NCBI GenBank assembly: GCA_026686845.1
Contig: JAIVEN010000001.1
Span: forward strand, 32,728,001-32,792,000
Origin: Adenanthera pavonina
Lineage: Eukaryota; Streptophyta; Magnoliopsida; Fabales; Fabaceae
DNA: 64,000 nucleotides
Direction: 5' to 3'
Shown here piece by piece: positions 49,292 to 59,548 of the stretch (its first letter is position 1; each line of letters starts with the position of its first letter). Position numbers and translations under genes: made by a program. Under the pieces are notes generated by a model, which had not been told where the DNA came from, did not search any database, and saw only the letters and a program-made list of their open reading frames with translations.

Positions 49292-51297
49292 TTATGTGCA
49301 AATAAGTGTCCTAACCATCTTTGAAGAAAGTAAGCTCCTGAAAGTATCAAGTACACAACCCCTGGTACTAAAAGTGGACTCTAAGGACACCGTAGATACA
49401 GGCATAGCCAACAAATCATGAGTAGTTAAAGAAAGAACTTTATGTTTAGCACCATTTACTTTCCACTGCTCCAAAATATCAAATTATGGATCACATATGT
49501 CAGCTAACTCAGCTTGAAGAAATTTGTCCACCTCTGCTTTTTTCTCTGATTGAAGCTTAGTTTCTATTGAGGCTATGAACCTCTGCATTATTTGAGTCAA
49601 GAAAGGGATGGCTTCATGACCAAGAACCAAGATTGGACTTACACCAGTAAAGGCAAGAACAAGACTACTTTCACCAGATGCACTTGCTTGTTGCACTGTG
49701 TCAAGGACCCCACTTGAATATTGATCATAAAGACAATATAAGACATCTACGACTTTCTTTGTCATGACTTCACGCTGTGCAACATCAACAAACATATCCT
49801 CAAATGCAAACTTGACATATATCAATTTATACCTAGAGTCAAGTATCACTACTATCACCAGCAATGGATTAATGTTCTCTAACTTCCCCCAATACTTATT
49901 ATACTTGCTTTGCATTCTTCTAGCCATGTCACTCAACAAAGGATTAAAATTACTTCTACTTGCTGTAGCCAACAGTGTATAAAGTAAAACTATTTGCTAA
50001 AAACATTCATTTCAGGTCATGTGAAGTGATCCAAAAAATTTCAAGGTCATGTTTTAAAACACCTTCAAGAAGACAAGAAAGTCTTTAGCATCACCCCAAT
50101 CACATGAATTAGGAAGGCCATTTTGTTCTTTCTCCCTAAAATAGCCTTGGTAATCATAATCTTCTTCATCCATCCTCTCAAAGACTTTGTTGAACTTAAT
50201 GGCTCCAACATCATGTATGTTGAATTCCACCTCGTTGGACAATCCATGCTCAACAGACTCTTGGAATTATTTTTTTCCTTTCAACAAGTTCCTTAAATCT
50301 ACGGAAGCTTGCTGGAGAAGATCTTACATAACTACATTCTGAATGTCTTCAATTGATTTGTTCATCTCCTTTAAACCACCACTAACAACCAAGTTCAGGA
50401 TATGAGCATAACACCTCAAGTGTAAGAAGTCTCCACTGCATACTAGACCATTCCAACTCCTAAAACATTTTTTTAAAAATGCTACCGTAGTGTCATTGGA
50501 AGAGGCATTATCAACTGTTATGGTGAAGACCTTTTCTATACCCCAATACAACATGCACCTTTCAATTTACTTCCCAATGGTTTTCAACCACACAAAAATT
50601 AAGGATTCATTTATGCAACATCAAGTCCTCATCAATCCAATGAGCTATCAAACACATATAATTGGCATTTTGAATAGAAGTCCATGTATCAGTAGTGAGT
50701 AAAACATGAACTTTTGATTTCTTGAAGTACCATCTTAAATTTGGTGCTTCCTCTCTATACAACTTCAAATAATCCCTTGAAACTGTAGTTCTTGAAGGAA
50801 CATCAAATCGAGGTTCAAGCTCTTTTAAAGGCTGTATAAAACTCTCCCCTTCTACAGTCGGAAAAGACATCTCATCTAGTATAAAAAATTTTGTAATGGC
50901 CTATCTACAACAATCTTGATTAAACACATGATGAGTCAATGTTTTATTAGATCCTAAATGAGAAGATGAAAATAGAGACTGTGTCTTCTTGTTAGTTTTG
51001 TTTGGATTTTTTAGGCACTTTAGCAAGTGTCGCCTAAGTGCATTTGTCCCATGCTTGGTAGGGTGACATGCATACATAAAATTGCAATACTTACTTGCAT
51101 TTTGCCTTATGCAGTCATTAGTTTCTTCTAATGGCAACTTATCAAAATGCAACCAAACATTAGATTTCAACAAAGGTTGCTTTATCTTTCCACTTCCTTC
51201 TCCCTCAACAGTGGTGACATTCTCAGCTAGATTATAAGGAGATGATATAGTAGTTTTGGTGTTGGGTTCTCCTTGTATAGGTGTTAGCCATACTGAA
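49292..51297 (-). pseudogene. hAT-family transposase (zf-BED, RNase H-like, dimerisation domain), broken
   Basis: Minus-strand pieces in order. A BED-type zinc finger (VWLHFDKL, then YCNFMYACHPTKHGTNALRRH) at 51173-51000. RNase H-like core: LLTTDTWTSIQNANYMCL near 50690, VFTITVDNASSNDTTV near 50520 and LRCYAHILNLVV near 50410. The conserved LDSRYKL-type motif is at about 49840 and the hAT C-terminal dimerisation region (LAMPVSTVSLESTFSTRG) at about 49410. N-terminal sequence continues to about 51297. The frame changes once between 50607 and 50554, and several stops occur. About 630 codons are represented. Confidence 0.85.
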
Positions 51298-51561
51298 TTA
51301 CATCATTTCAGCACATTTTCCTTAAGTTACGCAAACATATTTGTACATACTAGACACTTAGGATAGGAAAATGTTCAATCTAACCTTAATAATGCATGGT
51401 AGTATGTTTCTTTTCCCTATTATGCATTATTTTGCTCTCAATTGGATCCCATGGTAGACTAAAAATTTTCATCTTTGTTGCCGGCCTCATAGGGAGAACA
51501 GTGGAGCGACCAAGCCCCTTTTCTAGAGCTAGGAGACTAGGAAAAGAAGGAGACATTGTAC
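51298..51561. other. Unassigned sequence between the hAT remnant and the first Athila-like LTR
   Basis: About 260 bp; the distal part (51480-51550) is less AT-rich. No hAT terminus or other landmark was identified. Confidence 0.5.
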
Positions 51562-53017
51562 TGATGTGTCCATTTTATACATATAAAATACTCACATTTA
51601 AACTCTAAATTGTATCTAAATATGTTTACATGGTATATTTTAGCATGATTTTACATATTTTTATGTTTCGTGGCGTTATAGGCTCATTTGGAAGTATTCG
51701 GAGTAAAAACGCTACAAATCATTCATGCTGAAAAGTTTCAATATCTTTTGATATTTTGATCATAAATCTCACATCTGAACTCCACTTTAGGTGATTTAAG
51801 ATGCCTTGGAAAGATAAGACAAAGATCTACAACTTTTATTGTTTGAGTTTTCCCAAATTCCAACGTTATCATGGTGAAAATCGAACTTAATAACACGAGC
51901 TAGTGACTTCCTAAAGCTGAACAGCGAAGTGTCCATATAAACAGAAGCACCTGGTGCTGGGTCAAACCCATCCGGCTTTGGGTTAATGCAAATTTTTAGT
52001 TTTTCTGCCTTCTGGAACTACCTGGCGTCGAGTCAAGCAATAAAAGCCCATAAAAGCTTGTTTTTGACACGTTTTGGTGATATTTTGGGCTTTTATAAGC
52101 TTCTAAACTTCTCCTACATAAGGAGATACAATAGAAACATAAAGAGGATTAAAAAACGCACTCAGAAGTCAAAGAACATAGTTCTAAACACATCTGGGAG
52201 CAACTAGGAGCCTCTTATAGAGAAAGAGCAAGGAAATTCGGGGAGTATTAGAGATAGATTCATTCTTCTCTAATATAACTCTTGTTTTCTTATTATTTTC
52301 ACTATGATTTGGGATTTTAGATTTGATTTAATTTCTATTTCGATAAGTAACTAAATTTCCCAATCAGGGGTAGGGATGTAGTCTGATTGGGATGAACTGG
52401 ATTTGTTTTCTCTAGTTAAGACTCTGTTGATTTGTTCTTCAAGTTATATTTAATTTATCTTTTTATTATATTTATCTCTTTTATTCATTCATGTGGATTT
52501 TATGCTTGATCACCATAGAATCTAATTAATGGGTAAACTTGATGAACTGAAAGGTGAGGAGTGAACCTAGATTTAGAGAGATAAACATGAATAACTAATC
52601 TAGATATAGAGTTAGGAATTCATAGTGATATATGTTGTAGTTTTCAAGGTTTAATTAGAAAATTTAGTTCTGTGAGAGCAAATTGAATCCTAATTAAATA
52701 AGAACTAATTGACCGAGAGGTAATTAGGACGCTTTAGAAACAATAATCACTATCATTATGCAAAGTCTAACTAAAAAATATTTATAAGGTGAATCATGAT
52801 CCCTTGATGCTTCTAAAACTGAATTAAACTCAGACTTCATTTTGTTTTCTATTTCTTTCCTTTTAAATTTAAATTTTCAATTTGATTATTTCTTTCTTTT
52901 AGGGTTAAAAGTTTGCACTGATAAATCTACTATCTCCCTTGAGTTCAACCTCTGGAATACTTTGGAGATTTTTTTTATTACTGCTATCGACCTTGTATAC
53001 TTGCAGGATCCCGATCA
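51562..53017 (+). repeat. 5' LTR of the first Athila-like element (1,456 bp)
   Basis: Begins TGATGTGTCCATTTTATAC and ends TTGCAGGATCCCGATCA. It matches 56573-58080 along its length. Confidence 0.9.
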
Positions 53018-53020
53018 AGC

Positions 53021-53041
53021 TTTCGGCCCCGTTGCCGGGGA
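53021..53041 (+). other. Primer-binding site, tRNA-Asp type (first Athila-like element)
   Basis: TCGGCCCCGTTGCCGGGGA resembles TGGCGCCGTTGCCGGGGA, the Athila-type site complementary to tRNA-Asp, with a few mismatches at its 5' side. Confidence 0.75.
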
Positions 53042-53232
53042 GGCTAACAAATTTATTAGTTCATTGCTTTTAGTCCTTCTAAAAAAAAATTAAAATTATT
53101 TGTCTCTGAATTTCTTTTTCCTTGCTGCACGCTGTTGAGATCTAAAAGTCTTAATAGTACTTCTGAATTGATTGCTATTAATCCTGAAATTGAACGTGCT
53201 TGCAGGGAAAACAGAGCTAGAAGAAGGCACAA

Positions 53233-54693
53233 GATGGCTAATAAAGTAGTGCCTGCTAGGGCTCAAGCTAATCCACTTTAGAGAGATGCAGATAAGCCTA
53301 TAATCTATGATAGCCCATCATGTATTCAATTATCTGACAATGCCAAAGATTACGAGTTTAAGAACATACACTTAAACTTATTGCCACAACTTCATGGGTG
53401 AATAGGCAAAGACACATTAGGCTTTCTGAAGGATTTCTATCACCGGATTGACCAACTTCCCCCAAATGGTTTGACTTTGGAGGAGTTTAAGATGAGATGT
53501 TTCAATTTCTGCATGAAGGATAATGCTCGGCGATGGATTTTAAATCTGCCTGAAAACTCCTTGACATCATTGAGGGAGATCTACGATGCCTTCATTGCCA
53601 AGTTTTACTCTCCTCAGAGAACTGTAGACCTGAGGGATAAAAATATCTTTTTGCACAACTGGAGGGTAAGCCATTCTGTGAAACTTGAGATCGATTCAAG
53701 GATTACTTATATGAGTGTCCACACCATGGATTTCAAGATATGATGCTTGCTAAATTGTTCTATAATACTCTATGCTCTACCTCCTAGTCTCTAGTGGACA
53801 TTGTTGCAAGGGATAGTAATTTGACTACCGAAGAGATGATGAATATTTATGATCCAGTGGCAACTCAGACTAGACAAAAAGGAGTACGAAGTAGGAGAGT
53901 ACCTATCAATGAAGTTAACTCTAGCTCTGATGTGTCTAAATAGCTAGAAAAGTTAAATTAATGCATGGATCTTCTTTTCCAACAACAGAATAATAATTCT
54001 AATCCTTCTAAAGAATTATGCTCTGCATGCGGTGGTTCGGGTCATACTGCAGACACATGTGTTCACATGATTGAAGGGAATGCGGAAGTTAATTATATAG
54101 AATCAAATGCTAAACGTCCACAATTTCTACAGAGAAAGAATGATCCCTTCTCAAACACATATAATCCTGGGTGGCGAAATCATCCAAACTTCTCTTGGAA
54201 AAATCCACTAGTACCACCAGGATTCCAACAATAGGTGTCCCTTTAGCCACCAGTACTATCTATAGGAAAGTCTCCTCAGATGGAGGAGATGCTTGCTTAA
54301 AACATGGTTAGTCAAGCATCTACCAACAAAAATTTGGAGCAATTTATGGTCGGTCAAGCAACCATCAATAAAAATTTTAATCAATTTATGGCTAGTCATA
54401 TCACTACTAATAATGCTACACAAGCGGCTATTCGAAACTTAGAGACACAGATGGGTCGCTTAGCTAACATTGTGACTGAAAAGGTATAAGGCCAATTCCC
54501 TAGCAACACTGAAGCTAATCCAAAAGAAGGAGTTATGACAATTACTCTCAGAAGTGGCAAAGAATTGAAGGAAGAGGTGAAGAAAGAAATTGAGGGTGGT
54601 AAGAAAGGTAAGGATGAGGAGAATAAGGAGATCCCAAAAGTTGATAGTAACACTAAAGGGCAGTCACCTTCCACTGATGTAAAGCCATATGTG
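53233..54693 (+). pseudogene. gag of the first Athila-like element, broken
   Basis: Retrotransposon gag domain near 53440-53640: DQLPPNGLTLEEF, then WILNLPENSLTSLREIY and AKFYSPQRTVDLR. Zinc knuckle: CSACGGSGHTADTC at about 54022. Then NPGWRNHPNFSW, NLETQMGRLAN and ITLRSGKELKEE, the Athila/Tat gag C-terminal pattern. Several stops and a frameshift interrupt it. The forward homology stops at VKPYV (54693), where an inverted piece begins. Confidence 0.8.
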
Positions 54694-54930
54694 CTTTGGA
54701 GGCAACTTTCTTTGCAGGATGGCGCTCTATTCTTCAGTCAAAGGTACCTGAGTACATTCTTCTAACTTCTTGTTTGACAACAGCTCTTTGAGGCATTTGA
54801 CATATGAAGGCATGTTCGCAAGTGCCTCAGCAAAAGTAATAATAATATGGAGCTTCTTAAATATATCCAGGAACCTTTGAAAATTAGCATCTTGCTCTTT
54901 ATTTTGCAGTCTTTGAGGGAACTTATTGCA
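54694..54930 (-). pseudogene. Inverted gag/protease-junction segment inside the Athila-like element
   Basis: On the minus strand this segment reads FPQRLQNKEQDANFQRFLDI, FKKLHI, ALANMPSYVKCLKELLSNKK and AILQRKLPPK. This is exactly the piece that should follow VKPYV on the plus strand. It has therefore been flipped in place, about 237 bp. Confidence 0.75.
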
Positions 54931-56572
54931 GTATAGCTATAGGGCAGAACTATCAAAAGCAAGAATTGGCATCTCCTCCCAGATCTTTAGATGCTAATAA
55001 AGGTCCAATTCAAAAGATTTTCAAAGAAGAAGCAAAGGTTAGGCCAAAAAATGGCACCTCCTAGTCCCCAAAAGAAAAAGAGCACTTGTGTAATCCGAAC
55101 GGACTGGCTGGTACCCACTTTTATCATAAAGAGCCTCTCTAAGGGAAGAATGAAACTAAAGTGGAGAAAAAAGCCGATTCCTGAATCTAAAGGGCTTAGA
55201 TCAAAGCCTCTGCAGAATGCCATCCTGTGATCTCCTAATCCATCTGGCTATCGACGTTAAATTTAGCACTTATTGGGAGGCAACCCAATATTGTTTTTTC
55301 TTCTTTTATTTTTTGTTTTTGTTTTCCATTTTTGTTTTCTTGCTCTTATTACCCCAAACTCTCTCCCTTAAGACTTTTTGCAGGACTAAATTGATTAGGG
55401 CGAAAATAAGCTTGGAACAAATACAAGGAACTCCAAAAAACGTTTCAAGTATCATCTATAAATCATGAGAGTCTCAGTTCCTTTATCTTTTATTTTATTC
55501 CTGCAACATTGAGGACAATGTTGGATCTAAGTGTGGGGGGAGTTTATAAAATGCTTTTAGTTGATCTGTCCGAAGAATTGTGCTGATGTGCTGAAACTAG
55601 AAATTTTTTTCACAAAATTATATGCTTAACTGGTTTTATTTAGATTTATTTTGCTTATTTTTCTGAGTTAGTGGTTATATCTATCACCATAGGATACTCA
55701 ATTTTTTTGCTTAATAGGGTAAGATAGTTAATTTACAAGTCAGGAACATGAGTCTTAAGACTATGAAATTGAGCACTATAACTTAGCATGTGATAGGTGT
55801 GGAAAAGTGACTGAGTTTGTAGGAAGATGGATTATACATTTATTTCTGAACTTGGGTACTTACAATCATTATATATGAATTTATTATTTAGTTGGAGAGA
55901 TGATTTGAGGTTTAAATGAAAAAAAAAAGGTAATATATAAATCCACTCCGTTGGCTTGAGCTATGCTAAGAAACCAGGGGGCTTCACCAAAAAGCGTTAT
56001 CCTTCACGTAAAATGGTGCAGTATAAGTTATGAGTGTGCCAAAGGTATCTTGATGCAGCTGGTTATGTAGCTTGAGTAACCGCAGGTACGCATCACAAAT
56101 GTGAGATCTTCCCGTTAAAAGAAAGCATAACGACCCAAGAAAAGCAAATAAATCCCCAGATAAAATTGAAACACAAAGTGTGGGGAAATTAAATAAATAA
56201 ATCCTTGTTGATCTCCATTGCACATGAGTTGAGTTGAGGTTTATGCATAACTGATTGAGGCATTTTAAGTTCTTAAATAAGTGTTATCATTTTTCTTCTT
56301 CTTGCTTAGTTGGCTATCTACATTTGTTACATGCTAGGTATACACACACACATACACACACACACTAAAGTCTAATAGACTAATGGGAATGATAAATGAG
56401 TTGCTATTGAGCCTAATGTTTGATTTGTTGAGTACTCCTTTTATTTATATTGGTGAAGGACTATCACCAGTAAAGAAGGATTGAGTTTGATGAATCTAGA
56501 AAATAACTTTATGAAAGCAGCACAATTTTAGTCTTGATTGAGGACAAGCAAAGGTTCAAGTGTGGGGGGATT
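54931..56572 (+). other. 3' region and polypurine tracts of the first Athila-like element
   Basis: Non-coding. It carries the GGGAGGCAACCCAA hallmark at about 55275 and two similar tracts: GAGGACAATGTTGG with AAGTGTGGGGGGAG (55509-55543), and TTCAAGTGTGGGGGGATT (56555-56572) adjoining the 3' LTR. The second is the functional purine tract by position. A CA microsatellite lies near 56342-56366. Confidence 0.75.
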
Positions 56573-58080
56573 TGATGTGTCCATTATATGTCCATTTTAT
56601 ACATATAAAATACCCACATTTAAGCTCTAAATTATATCCAAATATGTTTACATTGATATATTGTAGCATGATTTTATATATTTTTATATTCTGTGGTGTT
56701 ATAAGCTCATTTGGAAGTATTCAAAGTAAAAACGTTACAAATCATTCATACTAAAAAGTTTCAACATCTTTTGATATTTTGATCATAAATCTCACATCTG
56801 AACTCAATTAAGGTAGATTCTTTGGAAATCTAAGACATAGATCTACAACTTTTATTTTTTGAGCTTTCCCAAATTCCAATGTTATCATGGTGAAAATCGA
56901 AGTCAAAATGTCAATATGAGTTGGTGACTTCCTGAAGCTGAATGGAGACGTGTCCATACAGACAGAAGCACCCGGCGCTGGGTCAAACCCATCCAGCTCC
57001 AAGTCAATGCAAATTTTCAATTTTTTTGCCTTCTGAAACCACCCGACGCTGAATGGGATGAATATATGGCCACCCAGCGCCGAGTCAAGCAATAAAAGCC
57101 CATAAAAACTTATTTTTGACGCGTTTTGGTGATATTTTGGACTTTTATGAGCTTCTAAATTTTTCCTACATAAAGAGACACAATAGAAACATAAAAGAGG
57201 ATTCAAAAACGCACTCAGAAGTCAGAGAATACAGTTCTAAACACATCTGGGAGCAACTAGGAGCCTTTTATAGAGAAAGAGCAAGGAAATTCGGGGAGTA
57301 TTAGAGATAGATTCATTCTTCTCTAATATAACTCTGTTTCCTTATTAATTTCACTATGATTTAGGAATTTAGTTTTGATTTAATTTCTATTTCGATAAGT
57401 AACTAAATTTCCCAATCAGGGGTAGGGATGTAGTCTGATTGGGATGAACTGGATTTGTTTTCTCTAGTTAAGACTCTATTGATTTGTTCTTCAAATTATA
57501 TTTAATTTATCTTTTTATTATATTTATCCCTTTTGTTCGTTCATGTGGATTTTATGCTTGATCACCATAGAATCTAATTAATGGGTAAACTTGATGAACT
57601 GAGAGGTGAAGAGTGAACCTAGATTTAGAGAGATAAACATGAATAAGTAATCTAGAGATAGAGTTAGGAATTCATGGTGATATATGTTGTAGTTTTCAAG
57701 GTTTAATTAGAAAATTTAGTTGCACGAGAACAAATTGAATCCTAATTAAATAAGGACTAATTGACCGAGAGGTAATTAGGACGCTTTAGAAACAACAATC
57801 ACTATAATTATGCAGAGTCTAACTAAGAAATAAAATCTAATTATCTCATAAAGTGAATCATGATCCCTTGACACTTCTAGAACTGAATCAAACTCAGGCT
57901 TCATTTTGTTTTCTATTTCTTTCCTTTTAAATTTGAATTCTTAATTTGATTATCACTTGCTTTTGGGATTAAAAGTTTGGACTAATAAATCTACTACCTT
58001 CTTTAGTTCGACCTTTGGAATACTCCAGAGATTTTTTTTATTACTGCAATCGACCTTGTACACTTGCAGGATCCCTATCA
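56573..58080 (+). repeat. 3' LTR of the first Athila-like element (1,508 bp)
   Basis: Partner of 51562-53017, with an extra 12-bp partial repeat near its start (TTATATGTCCAT) and about 35 additional bases near 57050. Ends GGATCCCTATCA. Confidence 0.9.
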
Positions 58081-59250
58081 CCTTGAGAAAAATCTGAGAA
58101 GAAGGAAGCAAGGAATGGAGTAAGATTCAGAAGCATCTCAAGCCGCGGTTTGAGCATATGAAGCCGTGGCCTAAGCCAGATAGAGATTGATGAAGCCACG
58201 GCCTGGAGCAATCCGCCGCGGCACCACACCTTCATTAGCAAAATGCATAGCTTCATTTTAATTGAGAAACTCGAGGGTATTGAGATATATTTGAGCTCCT
58301 GCAGCTAGGGCATGGATCTAGACATTTTGGAAGGGTTTGGAGGCTTTGGATGTGCTAGGGTTTGGGCTCTTGGAGGAGAATGAAGCTAGGGCTTGGAGCA
58401 TTGAAGAGATTTGAGGTTCCTTCTTTGGTTTTCTTTCATCTCCTCCTTCCTTTCCTTACTTGTGTTCAATGATTGTAATGATTTGGATATATTTTCTTGT
58501 AGTTCTGTTGAACATAAGTGGCTAGTTGCTTCATTTCTAGGATTATTTTGAACCTTTGTATGGATTAAATGCTCAATTCTCCTTTATATTTATGATTAAT
58601 GTTACATTTATGCTGATTTAGCTCTATTCTTAATGCTTCTTATTGTTTGGCCACTAATAAGATTGTCTTCTTCACTTAAGTGATACTTGAGAAAGCTAGA
58701 TTAAGTAGAGAACTTAAGTTAGGTCATGTGATAACTTGAATCTTGCCTGGTTGAGTGGAGAGTTTTGTTAGTGGGGTAGAGATATACTCACTAACCTCAT
58801 ATAGTCACTTTAGGATTTGAATTGAAATAGGTAGTTTAATTAATTAGTTAAGAGATTAATTAATTAATTAATTAAACTAAACACTTATTTGGACACTCAA
58901 GAGAGCACATATAGGTAAATCAATATCCTGACTAACATAATCTAGCATTAAGAGCAAATGTAAAGGAGTTTAATTGAGTATTTATGAAATAGAAGATGAA
59001 TAGATAATCCGAGGTCTCTTTGCATTCCTAAAGCCCTTAGTCATCCTTGTTGCTCTTTTTATATACTTTTCTATCCTTTTATTATTTAATTAAATAGTGA
59101 ACCATTTAGTTGCCTTGCTCAAATTAATTGAAAATGCGATGTCTAATGTTTAATCACTTTTGATCTAAGTCCATGTGGGAATGATACTTTGCTCATTACT
59201 TTACTATTACCTCGGCCTGTATACTTGCGGTGTAACCCTATGGCGAATAA
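58081..59250 (+). repeat. Presumed 5' LTR of the second Athila-like element, left limit uncertain
   Basis: Sequence up to the primer site ends in the pattern usual for Athila LTRs (CTTTACTATTACCTCGG, then GTATACTTGCGG). The first 180 bases hold a cluster of GCCGCGG/GCCGTGG/CCACGGC words. No second copy is in the window to define the ends. Confidence 0.5.
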
Positions 59251-59254
59251 GTTC

Positions 59255-59273
59255 TTGGCGCCATTGCCAAGGA
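59255..59273 (+). other. Primer-binding site, tRNA-Asp type, degenerate (second Athila-like element)
   Basis: TTGGCGCCATTGCCAAGGA matches the Athila-type site except for three G-to-A changes. Confidence 0.8.
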
Positions 59274-59548
59274 CTTGGCATCAAAAGTTCTTTGGTCAAC
59301 CTTAGACTAGTGTTAGTAAATTAAGGTTAAGTTCTTAGATAGGAAAATAAATACTTTCACCAATTTTGATTCATATACTTTTTGCTTTTGTTATTAGTTT
59401 GTTATTTGTTTGTTGTTCTCGGTTTGTAGGTACCTATCTCTCGTGTATGCAAGGCTTGGATCCCAACAAATTTGAAGTGGTTCTTGAGGGTGAAAACATC
59501 TTTAAAGGAGATAATCCTAACACTCCTGAACCTTAAAAAACTCCAACC

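Larger units (their letters stand above)
44307..51297 (-). mobile_element. hAT DNA transposon, decayed, interrupted by a LINE
   Basis: The transposase remnant (49292-51297, minus) defines the element. A candidate 3' terminus is TAGGATTGTCCACGGGCCGG at 44307, followed by about 140 bp of GGCC/CCGG-rich sequence, which resembles hAT terminal and subterminal sequence and contrasts with the AT-rich surroundings. Removing the LINE and one TSD copy leaves about 3.8 kb, a normal hAT size. The 5' terminus was not found, so no 8-bp target duplication could be verified. The boundaries are inference. Confidence 0.5.
51562..58080 (+). mobile_element. Athila-like Ty3/gypsy element, pol deleted, 6.5 kb
   Basis: It has two similar LTRs, a tRNA-Asp-type primer site, a gag, an Athila-type 3' region (CTTATTGGGAGGCAACCCAA at 55269-55288, a hallmark string) and a GTGGGGGGA purine tract before the 3' LTR. 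Protease, RT, RNase H and integrase are all absent: gag passes into an inverted gag piece and then into the 3' region. It can only have moved with help. The flanking bases differ (TGTAC on the left, CCTTG on the right), so no target duplication survives, which suggests rearrangement or inter-element recombination. Confidence 0.85.

Noticed and set aside
51320..51327. CCTTAAGT near the hAT 5' side as a target duplication of CCTTAACT at 44299-44306
   Set aside because: It has one mismatch and no hAT terminal inverted repeat beside it, so the match is likely chance in AT-rich DNA.
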